A stretch of 35,711 nt of DNA, from NCBI GenBank assembly GCA_012800355.1, contig JAAZJL010000069.1:1-35711 (forward strand), given 5' to 3'. The notes beneath the pieces are model-generated. The model was not told the origin of the DNA. It saw only the letters and a program-made list of their open reading frames with translations, and searched no databases. Shown in pieces: positions 26,383-32,614 of this stretch. The position numbers were made by a program, and so were the translations under genes. Positions within the stretch are counted from its first letter, which is position 1. Each line of letters starts with the position of its first letter. This stretch comes from Erysipelotrichia bacterium (GTDB lineage Bacteria; Bacillota_I; Bacilli_A; Erysipelotrichales; Erysipelotrichaceae).

Positions 26383-27053
26383 TTATTGTATCACCATCAT
26401 TATTATCAGCTAATTTTTTAAATCTTGAAAAGGATATTGAAATGTTTAATAAATCAAATGCTCAATGGTTGCATTATGATGTTATGGATGGAAACTTTGT
26501 TCCAAATATAACTTTTGGACCACAAATTTTAAAGCAAGTATGTACGATTACCGATAAGTTTATTGATGTGCATATTATGGTAGTTAATCCATTAGAAACG
26601 ATTGATTATTTTGAAAATTGTCGAATAGATATGTTAACGTTTCATTATGAAGCAGTTAACGATTTACAGCAGTGTAATGCTGTTATAGATAAGATTCACG
26701 AAAAAGGAATACAGGCAGGAATCTCAATAAAACCTAATACTCCAGTAGAGATTTTAGAACCTATTCTACACAAAATTGATATGGTTCTAATAATGTCAGT
26801 AGAACCAGGTTTTGGTGGACAAAAGTTTATGCCAAACATGCTTGGTAAATGCGATTGGTTGCATGATTATCGTAGAAAAAACAATTTGAATTATTTAATT
26901 CAAATTGATGGTGGCATAAATTATGAAACTGGAAAAATGGCAGTTGAACATCATTGTGATTGCTTAGTTGCTGGTTCTTACTGTTTCAACAATCCTATAA
27001 GTTTTGATCATGGAGTGAATAGTCTTTTAAGTTTAAAGAAGGAGAACCAATGA
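26379..27053 (+). CDS. rpe: Ribulose-phosphate 3-epimerase
   Basis: Pentose-phosphate-pathway TIM-barrel enzyme of 224 residues. It begins MIIVSPSLLSANFLNL and has HYDVMDGNFVPNITFG, DVHIMV, MSVEPGFGGQKF and QIDGGIN. A GTG at 26370 would add three residues, but it overlaps the AAAGGAG ribosome site at 26364-26370, which correctly serves the ATG at 26379. The ATGA overlap with rsgA and another ATGA overlap with the next gene indicate coupled translation. In Bacillus-type genomes thiN usually follows rpe; here it does not. Confidence 0.95.
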   Translation: MIIVSPSLLSANFLNLEKDIEMFNKSNAQWLHYDVMDGNFVPNITFGPQILKQVCTITDKFIDVHIMVVNPLETIDYFENCRIDMLTFHYEAVNDLQQCNAVIDKIHEKGIQAGISIKPNTPVEILEPILHKIDMVLIMSVEPGFGGQKFMPNMLGKCDWLHDYRRKNNLNYLIQIDGGINYETGKMAVEHHCDCLVAGSYCFNNPISFDHGVNSLLSLKKENQ

Positions 27054-27718
27054 GAAAAATAAATATTATTATTTCAATACTTTTAATGTTGATTTCTTTA
27101 ACTGGCTGTAAACCTAATCAAGTAAAGACAGATAATGTTAGATTTAAAGAAGAATATGAAAGTTTAAATGGGCAGTTAAATGAAAATGGTAAAACAATAA
27201 CAAGTATTGAAATTAATGAAAATAACTCAATTAAATATATTGAACAGCAGGATGTTATTGAAGCATTAATAAATGGAACTCATGTTGTATATTTTGGTTG
27301 GCCAGAGTGTTCTTGGTGTCGAAGAGCTTTGCCTGTTTTAATTGATGCAGTTAATGAATATCCAGGAATGAGGATATATTATTTCACTATTAGACAAGCA
27401 AGACAGGACTATGAAAATGGTGTTGATAGCGAACTTGCTAGTTTATATAAAGAAGTTTCTAAAGTGTTACTTTTAAGTGATGTTGATTTTGCTGGGATTA
27501 GCGAAGTAGATGAAAATGGAGTTTTAAAAATTGTTGCTTCAATGTTGATATTTGTTAAAGATGGAGAAATCATTGCGACACACAGAAGAACAGTGCCAAC
27601 ACACCTTGATAGTTATGAAGAATTGACTGATGAGCAGAAAAATGAATTGAAAGCAATATACGATAATTATCTAAAACAAATGTTAATTGAAGATCCTGAA
27701 GGATGTTCAGGTTGTTAA
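27050..27718 (+). CDS. Thioredoxin-like lipoprotein
   Basis: 222-residue exported protein with a lipoprotein signal whose lipobox LTGC ends at Cys20. The domain from about residue 65 has VVYFGWPECSWCRRALPVL, a thioredoxin-type CxxC (CSWC) in a context resembling bacteriocin-transport accessory (Bta/PedC-like) proteins. A second CxxC ends the protein (EDPEGCSGC), which is unusual. It overlaps rpe by the ATGA junction. It may act in disulphide chemistry at the outer face of the membrane, but targets are unknown. Confidence 0.78.
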   Translation: MRKINIIISILLMLISLTGCKPNQVKTDNVRFKEEYESLNGQLNENGKTITSIEINENNSIKYIEQQDVIEALINGTHVVYFGWPECSWCRRALPVLIDAVNEYPGMRIYYFTIRQARQDYENGVDSELASLYKEVSKVLLLSDVDFAGISEVDENGVLKIVASMLIFVKDGEIIATHRRTVPTHLDSYEELTDEQKNELKAIYDNYLKQMLIEDPEGCSGC

Positions 27719-27746
27719 ATATAATTTAGATTAATGAAAAACAAAA

Positions 27747-27775
27747 GAGACTACAGATTTTTCTGTAGTTTTTTT
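27747..27775 (+). terminator. Terminator of the rlmN-rpe operon
   Basis: ACTACAG / CTGTAGT stem (extended by weaker pairs) with an ATTTTT loop and a T7 run. Confidence 0.85.
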
Positions 27776-27793
27776 AGAGTAGGGAAACGGTTA

Positions 27794-27821
27794 TTGACAT
27801 ATGCCACAAACAATGTATAAT
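27794..27821 (+). promoter_or_regulatory. Promoter of the DUF134/MinD iron-sulphur operon
   Basis: Consensus TTGACA (27794-27799), 16-base spacer and consensus TATAAT (27816-27821). Both flanks are covered by near-identical palindromes, so the promoter is probably strong but tightly controlled. Confidence 0.88.
27795..27806. promoter_or_regulatory. Operator-like site 1 (TGACATATGCCA)
   Basis: Eleven of twelve bases match the perfect palindrome at 27831-27842. It overlaps the -35 box by five bases. Confidence 0.7.
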
Positions 27822-27830
27822 AATAGTAGA

Positions 27831-27842
27831 TGGCATATGCCA
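27831..27842. promoter_or_regulatory. Operator-like site 2, perfect palindrome TGGCATATGCCA
   Basis: A perfect 12-bp palindrome just after the predicted transcription start (about 27828). Its centre is 36 bp from that of site 1. A factor bound at both sites would block the promoter. The DUF134 protein of the operon is the first candidate, by context only. Confidence 0.75.
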
Positions 27843-27863
27843 TTAATGAAGGAGGTGAAAACG

Positions 27864-28145
27864 ATGTTTAGAAGAGAAAGAAGACCAAGAGGATTAGGGT
27901 TAATGAGAAGAAGATCTGGATTTTGTTTGCGTGCTGGAGCACTAGGGTGTGCTGCAAGTTTTGGGGCAGGATTAGGTTTAGGACTATCTTGCAGACGTGG
28001 TTTAGGAATAAATATTACTAGAAATCCAGATATCAATCAAGAAAATCCTAAAACTGAAAAAGAGCTGTTGGAACAGCAAAGAGCTTTACTGCAACAGCAA
28101 CTTGATGTTGTTGATGAACAACTAGATACCTATAATGAAAATTAG
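27864..28145 (+). CDS. DUF5320-like glycine/arginine-rich protein with C-terminal coiled coil
   Basis: 93 residues. The N-terminal half is rich in Arg and Gly (RRERRPRGLGLMRRRSGFC, then LGLGLSC), and the C-terminal half is a predicted coiled coil (KELLEQQRALLQQQLDVVDEQL). This build and the place before DUF134, NifX-like and MinD-like genes match DUF5320-type proteins, although the usual GDGTGPxGxGPxTGRG start is not present. An in-frame ATG at 27801 lies upstream of the probable transcription start; the GAAGGAGGTG site selects 27864. The coiled coil could mediate oligomers or partner binding; no biochemical role is known to me. Confidence 0.7.
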   Translation: MFRRERRPRGLGLMRRRSGFCLRAGALGCAASFGAGLGLGLSCRRGLGINITRNPDINQENPKTEKELLEQQRALLQQQLDVVDEQLDTYNEN

Positions 28146-28149
28146 AAGT

Positions 28150-28173
28150 AACCAGAAACATTCTGGTTTTTCT
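28150..28173 (+). terminator. Internal hairpin of the iron-sulphur operon, possible attenuator
   Basis: AACCAGAA / TTCTGGTT with a 3-base loop, followed by TTTTCT. It lies between the first gene and DUF134, so it could reduce transcription into the downstream genes or set a processing point. Confidence 0.55.
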
Positions 28174-28199
28174 AGTTGTATTATGGAGGTGATATTATT

Positions 28200-28556
28200 A
28201 TGGCAAGACCAGTAAAATTTAGACGAGTCTGCAATTTGCCTAAAAACAATAGATTTGGACCACTTGGCAAAGTGTTGAATGAAAAAAATAATATCGTTAT
28301 GACAGTTGATGAATATGAAACCATTAGATTAATTGATTTGGAAAATTATAATCAAGAAGAGTGTGCAAACCAAATGAATATTGCTCGAAGTACGGTTCAA
28401 GGTATTTATATTGAAGCTAGAAAGAAGCTTGCTGAAGCATTAGTTAATGGAGCCACATTAGTTATTGAAGGTGGTAGATATCATCTTTGCGATGGACAGG
28501 AAAATGGATGTGGTCGAGGCTGTCATAGAGGAAGACATGGCAGACGTTTTGAATAG
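28200..28556 (+). CDS. DUF134-family DNA-binding protein
   Basis: 118-residue member of the DUF134 family. It starts MARPVKFRRVCNLPKNNRFGPLG, the family signature, followed by a sigma-70-region-4-like helix-turn-helix (TVDEYETIRLIDLENYNQEECANQMNIARSTVQGI). The C-terminus is rich in Cys/His/Gly (CDGQENGCGRGCHRGRHG) and could bind metal or an Fe-S cluster. An ATG at 28176 is in frame, but the TATGGAGGTG site lies between it and 28200. The likely role is redox- or metal-sensitive control of its own operon, whose promoter bears paired palindromes; this is inferred. Confidence 0.85.
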   Translation: MARPVKFRRVCNLPKNNRFGPLGKVLNEKNNIVMTVDEYETIRLIDLENYNQEECANQMNIARSTVQGIYIEARKKLAEALVNGATLVIEGGRYHLCDGQENGCGRGCHRGRHGRRFE

Positions 28557-28590
28557 AATGTAAAAAAACAAATATTGAAAGGAGAATGAA

Positions 28591-28959
28591 ATGAGAATAG
28601 CAATTCCAGTAGAAAATAAAAGTTTAGATTCAAATGTATGTTTATCATTTGGACGAGCGCCATATTTTCTAATTTATAATGTAGAAACAAAAGAAAGTGA
28701 TTTTGTTGTAAATACAGCAGCAACAGCTGCAGGTGGAGCAGGTATTAAAGCAGCGCAAACAATAGTTGATAATAAAGCAAATGCTTTATTAGTTATTCAA
28801 CTAGGTGAAAATGCTGCTAGTGTTTTAAAAGCAGCTGATATTAAGATTTATCAGGCAATAAACACTACTGCTAAAGAAAATATTGAGGCGTTTGCTAGTA
28901 ATAAACTTTCTTTGTTGGAAAGAACACACGCAGGATTTCATGGCCGAAGGAACAGATAA
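28591..28959 (+). CDS. NifX/orange-protein-like domain protein, copy 1
   Basis: 122 residues of the dinitrogenase iron-molybdenum cofactor-binding fold (NifX/NafY/ORP family). It starts MRIAIPVENKSLDSNVCLSFGRAPYFLIYNVE and ends with a basic, histidine-bearing tail (HAGFHGRRNR). Such domains bind metal-sulphur clusters; the Desulfovibrio orange protein carries a Mo-Cu cluster. The AAAGGAG site precedes the ATG. No nitrogenase genes are nearby, so nitrogen fixation is not implied. The MinD-like gene starts two bases after its stop. Confidence 0.88.
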   Translation: MRIAIPVENKSLDSNVCLSFGRAPYFLIYNVETKESDFVVNTAATAAGGAGIKAAQTIVDNKANALLVIQLGENAASVLKAADIKIYQAINTTAKENIEAFASNKLSLLERTHAGFHGRRNR

Positions 28960-28960
28960 T

Positions 28961-29821
28961 ATGAAAATAGCTGTGCTAAGTGGTAAAGGGGGAACAGGTA
29001 AAACACTGGTGTCCGTAAATTTAGCTGCAGTATCAAAGAAAGCAACCTATATAGATTGTGATGTAGAAGAAGCCAATGGACATTTATTTTTTAAACCAAA
29101 GTGGGTTGAAAAAGAAAGAATTACTGTAAAAATCCCTGAAGTAGATAGTAAACTTTGTGATGGCTGTCGTAATTGTGTTGATTTTTGTAAATTTAATGCT
29201 TTAGCTTATATAAATGATGAACTGAAAATCTTTGATGAAATATGTCATTCTTGTGGTGGTTGTATTTTAGTATGTCCTCAAAAGGCTTTAGTGGAGAAAG
29301 ACAAAGTAATTGGAACAATTCAAAAAGGTATTTCAGATAATGTGACTATTTATACAGGAGTATTAAATACTGGTGAACCATCAGGGGTACCAATTATTAA
29401 TAAGTTGTTATCTGAAAAGAATCTGAAAGAGAACAAACTGACTGTTATTGATTGTCCACCTGGAAGTTCTTGTGTTGTTATGGAAAGTATTAAGGATGCA
29501 GACTACTGTATATTAGTAGCTGAACCCACTTTATTTGGGGTTCATAATCTTGATATGGTTTATCAATTAATTAAATTATTTGATAAACCATTTGGAGTAG
29601 TTCTTAATAAATGTCTAGAAGAAGATAATCCAGCAGAAAGATATTGTCTTGAAAATAATATTAAAGTATTAAGCAAAATTCACTTTGATAATAAATTAGG
29701 AATGTTAAATTCAAATGGTGAAATAGTTGCTAATAAAGATGAAAATTATAGAATGCTATTTTCCTTATTGCTTGACAGTGTGATAAAGGAGGTGCAAAAT
29801 GAAACAATTATTAATCCTTAG
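28961..29821 (+). CDS. MinD/Mrp-family ATPase with two 4Fe-4S motifs, copy 1
   Basis: 286-residue P-loop ATPase. The deviant Walker A motif SGKGGTGKT is at residues 7-15. A ferredoxin insert carries two CxxCxxCxxxC motifs: Cys66/69/72/76 and Cys95/98/101/105. The first ends in CK rather than the usual CP. DCPPGSSCVV is the switch-like segment. An earlier in-frame ATG at 28883 lies deep in the NifX-like gene; the ATG at 28961 directly precedes the ATPase motif. It is paired with the paralogue that overlaps its 3' end, like the twin ATPases of the Desulfovibrio ORP cluster. It probably handles or inserts metal clusters. Confidence 0.9.
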   Translation: MKIAVLSGKGGTGKTLVSVNLAAVSKKATYIDCDVEEANGHLFFKPKWVEKERITVKIPEVDSKLCDGCRNCVDFCKFNALAYINDELKIFDEICHSCGGCILVCPQKALVEKDKVIGTIQKGISDNVTIYTGVLNTGEPSGVPIINKLLSEKNLKENKLTVIDCPPGSSCVVMESIKDADYCILVAEPTLFGVHNLDMVYQLIKLFDKPFGVVLNKCLEEDNPAERYCLENNIKVLSKIHFDNKLGMLNSNGEIVANKDENYRMLFSLLLDSVIKEVQNETIINP

Positions 29822-30662
29822 TGGTAAAGGTGGCACTGGTAAAACGACAATCGCAAGTGCCTTTATCAGATTATCTCAAGCCAAGGTTTATGCTGATTGT
29901 GATGTTGATGCACCTAATCTTCATCTTATCAGTGGTTGGGATATTGAACCTGTAAGAAGTGATTATTATGGACTGCAGAAAGCAGAAATTGATATAAGTC
30001 AATGTATTCAGTGTGGTCAGTGTCATGAAAATTGTCGCTTTGATGCCATTACACTAGATGAAGTATATAAAATTAATCCTTATGCCTGTGAAGGGTGCAG
30101 TGTTTGTGAATTTGTTTGTCCAACAAAAGCAATAAAAATGGTGCCAGAAGTAGCTGGAGAGTTAATGTTGTATAGTGATAAAGAAAAAGCGTTTTCTACA
30201 GCTCAACTTAAAATGGGTAGTGGAAATTCAGGATTATTGGTAACTGAAGTAAAAAAACAGATGAAGTCAGAAGCAAACGCTGATGTTAAAGTAGCAATTA
30301 TTGATGGTTCTCCTGGAATAGGTTGCCCAGTTATTGCTTCTCTTTCTGGAGTTGATATGGTTTTAATAGTGGCAGAACCTACAGTATCAGGAATTAGTGA
30401 CATGCAACGTATTATTAAAACAGCTGCAGGTTTTAATACCAAAATTGCAGTTTGTATTAATAAGTATGATATCAATATTGACAACTCTAACAAGATTGAA
30501 GAAATTTGTGAAAATCAAAAGTTAGATTTTGTTGGTAAAATACCTTTTGACTCTGAAGTAGTAAAGATTATAAATAGTGGCCAAACAATTGTGGATGTAG
30601 ATTGTATTTCTGGAAGAGAAGTAAAAAAAGTATATGAAAAAACAATGGATTTACTTTTCTAA
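29799..30662 (+). CDS. MinD/Mrp-family ATPase with two 4Fe-4S motifs, copy 2
   Basis: 287-residue paralogue of the preceding protein. The deviant Walker A is at residues 8-16; the ferredoxin motifs are Cys69/72/75/79 and Cys97/100/103/107; IDGSPGIGCPV is the later nucleotide-site segment. It overlaps copy 1 by 23 bases in another frame, with its strong AAAGGAGGTG ribosome site inside copy 1, so the two should be made in matched amounts and may form a heterodimer. Both copies have the same atypical first motif without proline. Confidence 0.9.
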   Translation: MKQLLILSGKGGTGKTTIASAFIRLSQAKVYADCDVDAPNLHLISGWDIEPVRSDYYGLQKAEIDISQCIQCGQCHENCRFDAITLDEVYKINPYACEGCSVCEFVCPTKAIKMVPEVAGELMLYSDKEKAFSTAQLKMGSGNSGLLVTEVKKQMKSEANADVKVAIIDGSPGIGCPVIASLSGVDMVLIVAEPTVSGISDMQRIIKTAAGFNTKIAVCINKYDINIDNSNKIEEICENQKLDFVGKIPFDSEVVKIINSGQTIVDVDCISGREVKKVYEKTMDLLF

Positions 30663-30717
30663 AAAATGGTAAATTGATTTAATGATAAATAATTATATAA
30701 AAAGGAAGTGAAAAGAA

Positions 30718-31059
30718 ATGTTAAAGATAGCAGTAGCAACCGTAAAAGATATGATAGCAGATCATTTTGGTCATTGTGAAGAGTTTATGATTTTCAATGT
30801 TGAAAATAAAGAAATTGTAAAAAGTGAAGTTGTTGCCAATCCTGGACATAAACCTGGATTTTTGCCAAACTTTCTAGCAGATCAAGAAGTAAATGTAATT
30901 ATAAGTGGAGGTATGGGAGCAAAAGCGGTAAATATTTTTAATGAAAGAAATATTGAGGTTATCATAGGTGTTTTAGGTGAAGGTAAAGAAGCTGTAGAAA
31001 AATATTTACAGGGTAATTTGAAATCAACTGGTTCTATTTGCCATCAACATGAATGTTAA
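30718..31059 (+). CDS. NifX/orange-protein-like domain protein, copy 2
   Basis: 113 residues of the same fold as the earlier NifX-like protein but clearly diverged. It starts MLKIAVATVKDMIADHFGHCEEFMIF, has a conserved PGHKPGFLPNFLAD block and a GGMGAKAVNIF segment, and ends CHQHEC, a likely metal-binding tail. The HFGHCEEF sequence supplies further His/Cys ligands. It closes the operon before a strong terminator. It may be the cluster carrier loaded by the MinD-type ATPases. Confidence 0.88.
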   Translation: MLKIAVATVKDMIADHFGHCEEFMIFNVENKEIVKSEVVANPGHKPGFLPNFLADQEVNVIISGGMGAKAVNIFNERNIEVIIGVLGEGKEAVEKYLQGNLKSTGSICHQHEC

Positions 31060-31075
31060 AAAATAATATAGTTAT

Positions 31076-31112
31076 AAAAAAGCGCTTGTCCTATTAAGGG
31101 ACAAGTGCTTTT
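31076..31112. terminator. Terminator of the iron-sulphur operon, usable in both directions
   Basis: AAAAGCGCTTGTCC pairs with GGACAAGTGCTTTT (one G-T pair). It has T-rich tails on each strand and lies between convergent genes. Confidence 0.85.
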
Positions 31113-31124
31113 AAATTGTGTTAT

Positions 31125-31151
31125 AAAATAAAAAAGTTAGTAAACTAACTT
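31125..31151 (-). terminator. Terminator of rpmB (minus strand)
   Basis: AAGTTAGT and ACTAACTT form an 8-bp stem around AA. Read on the minus strand the stem is followed by TTTTATTTTAT, directly after the rpmB stop. Confidence 0.75.
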
Positions 31152-31152
31152 C

Positions 31153-31344
31153 TTATTTATCTTGTTGAGCCTTCAATGTTTTTAAAGCTCTCGCTGACAT
31201 CTTGACGGTCTGCGGTTTACCATCAATAACAACTTTAACTTTTTGTAAGTTAACGTTCCATTTTCTGCGTGTAGCTCTCATTGAATTTGAACGCTTGTTA
31301 CCTGATAAAGGTCCTTTGCCTGTGACGGCACATACTCTTGACAT
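31153..31344 (-). CDS. rpmB: 50S ribosomal protein L28
   Basis: Ribosomal protein bL28, 63 residues. It starts [20 protein letters not shown], followed by [16 protein letters not shown], both typical. An upstream in-frame ATG at 31362 would add MKGGHG, but the GAAAGGAGGT site falls inside that stretch and serves the ATG at 31344. The gene is convergent with the iron-sulphur operon and divergent from the ATP-grasp gene. In Bacillus relatives rpmB is also a single minus-strand gene near rsgA-rpe, so position and orientation are conserved. Confidence 0.96.
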   Translation of the reverse strand: MSRVCAVTGKGPLSGNKRSNSMRATRRKWNVNLQKVKVVIDGKPQTVKMSARALKTLKAQQDK

Positions 31345-31376
31345 TCCGTGACCTCCTTTCAATCATACGCTTGATT

Positions 31377-31405
31377 ATAATAACATTAACCATAATAAAT
31401 TGCAA
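31377..31405 (-). promoter_or_regulatory. Promoter of rpmB
   Basis: On the minus strand TTGCAA (31400-31405), 17-base spacer and TATTAT (31377-31382). Confidence 0.6.
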
Positions 31406-31407
31406 GA

Positions 31408-31439
31408 ATTAAATTTAATATTACGATATTAAATTTAAT
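31408..31439. repeat. 14-bp perfect inverted repeat between rpmB and the ATP-grasp gene
   Basis: ATTAAATTTAATAT and ATATTAAATTTAAT flank TACG. Each arm holds the self-palindrome ATTAAATTTAAT, so the site is both a direct and an inverted repeat, with centres 20 bp apart. It abuts the rpmB -35 and could be a two-dimer operator. Confidence 0.65.
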
Positions 31440-31538
31440 ATAATCACAGAAAAATATTCCAATAAAAACACACAATAATTAAACTATGTATTTTTGTTTT
31501 AGAAAATGTTATATTTATTAAAACATCTAAAAGAAATA

Positions 31539-31547
31539 TGCTAAAAT
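31539..31547 (+). promoter_or_regulatory. Extended -10 before the ATP-grasp gene
   Basis: TGcTAAAAT, followed by an AGAGGTGG ribosome site and the ATG at 31563. Confidence 0.5.
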
Positions 31548-31562
31548 AAAAGAGGTGGTATT

Positions 31563-32552
31563 ATGAAGAAATTATTATTTTTAATTAAAAGAGTTTTTAA
31601 AATGGATTATAAACAAATGTTTGAAACCATTGACGCTATTAATAAAAAAACAGGAATTTCAAAGTTGGCAATTTTCAAAGATATGACAAATTGCGCTATT
31701 AAGTATGGCTCAGGATATAGTGATTATAATCTTTTTGAGATGTATGACTTAACAGATGAGCAAAGAGATACATATATAACAAGAGGAAGAAATAATGGGT
31801 TGGTTTTAAAATATAATGATAAGAATTATAGACATTTTATTGATAACAAGGTTGAATTCAACGAAAGATATGGCGAATTTTTAAAACGTGAATGGATTAA
31901 AGTTGATGGAAGCAAAAAAGAAGATGTGATTAATTTTCTTAAGAAGCATAGTAGTTTTATGGCTAAACCAATAATCGGAACATGTGGAGTAGGAATAGAG
32001 AAAATTAAAGTACAAGATTTTGAAAATTATGAAAAACTTTACCAATATCTTATCAATAAAAATTTTTTACTTGAAGAACTTATCAAACAACATGATGAAA
32101 TAAATAAAGTTTATTCAGGAGCAGTGAATACTGCAAGAGTAGTAACGATATTAAAAGAAGACAAATTACATTTTATTTGTGTTTGTTTTAGAATAGGAAA
32201 TTCTGGTTTTGTTGATAATTTTCACAATGGTGGAATGTTAGCGCCAGTCGATATTGAAACAGGAACTGTTATGAATCATGCAGTTGATAGATATAAAAAC
32301 TTGTATGTTAATCACCCACAAACTGGTTATCAAATAAAAGGCTTTAAATTCCCAGATTGGAAAGAAGCTTTAGAAATGTGTGAAAAAGCTAGTCATATAA
32401 CTCCAGAGGTTAGATATGTTGGTTGGGATGTGGCTTTCTCTAATAAAGGACCACTTTTGATTGAAGCTAATGATATTCCTGCGTATGATTTATTTCAATT
32501 ACCAGCGCACAGACCTGATAGAAAAGGAGTATGGCATTTATTCAATATCTAA
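31563..32552 (+). CDS. Sugar-transfer-associated ATP-grasp protein
   Basis: 329-residue protein of the ATP-grasp family often found in capsule and cell-wall sugar clusters (ATPgrasp_ST type). The N-terminus contains KTGISKLAIFKDMTNCAIKYG and GSGYSDYNLFEMYDL, which are typical. The ATP-grasp core includes FMAKPIIGTCGVGIEKI and the late metal-binding segment LLIEANDIPAYDLFQ. The family is predicted to ligate amino acids or similar groups onto sugars. Here it stands alone between rpmB and ftsA, away from the capsule locus, with its own promoter. The substrate is unknown. Confidence 0.85.
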   Translation: MKKLLFLIKRVFKMDYKQMFETIDAINKKTGISKLAIFKDMTNCAIKYGSGYSDYNLFEMYDLTDEQRDTYITRGRNNGLVLKYNDKNYRHFIDNKVEFNERYGEFLKREWIKVDGSKKEDVINFLKKHSSFMAKPIIGTCGVGIEKIKVQDFENYEKLYQYLINKNFLLEELIKQHDEINKVYSGAVNTARVVTILKEDKLHFICVCFRIGNSGFVDNFHNGGMLAPVDIETGTVMNHAVDRYKNLYVNHPQTGYQIKGFKFPDWKEALEMCEKASHITPEVRYVGWDVAFSNKGPLLIEANDIPAYDLFQLPAHRPDRKGVWHLFNI

Positions 32553-32561
32553 AATAGCACT

Positions 32562-32580
32562 ACATTTATCCAATAAATGT
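32562..32580. repeat. 8-bp inverted repeat upstream of ftsA
   Basis: ACATTTAT-CCA-ATAAATGT lies where the -35 box of the ftsA promoter should be. It may act as an operator or a weak terminator of the ATP-grasp gene (no T-run follows). Confidence 0.5.
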
Positions 32581-32588
32581 GATAAAAT

Positions 32589-32594
32589 TATAAT
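32589..32594 (+). promoter_or_regulatory. -10 box of the ftsA-ftsZ operon
   Basis: Consensus TATAAT seven bases before the AGGAG ribosome site. No good -35, in line with possible activator control. Confidence 0.5.
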
Positions 32595-32614
32595 CAAGAT
32601 AGGAGTACTTTTTC

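Noticed and set aside
28883-28960. N-terminal extension of the first MinD-like ATPase (ATG at 28883)
   Set aside because: The extra 26 residues lie inside the NifX-like gene in another frame and the ATPase motif begins directly at the ATG at 28961.
28591-31059. Nitrogen fixation genes, suggested by NifX/FeMo-cofactor-type domains
   Set aside because: No nitrogenase or NifB/E/N genes are present; these small domains occur widely in non-fixing anaerobes together with DUF134 and MinD-like ATPases.
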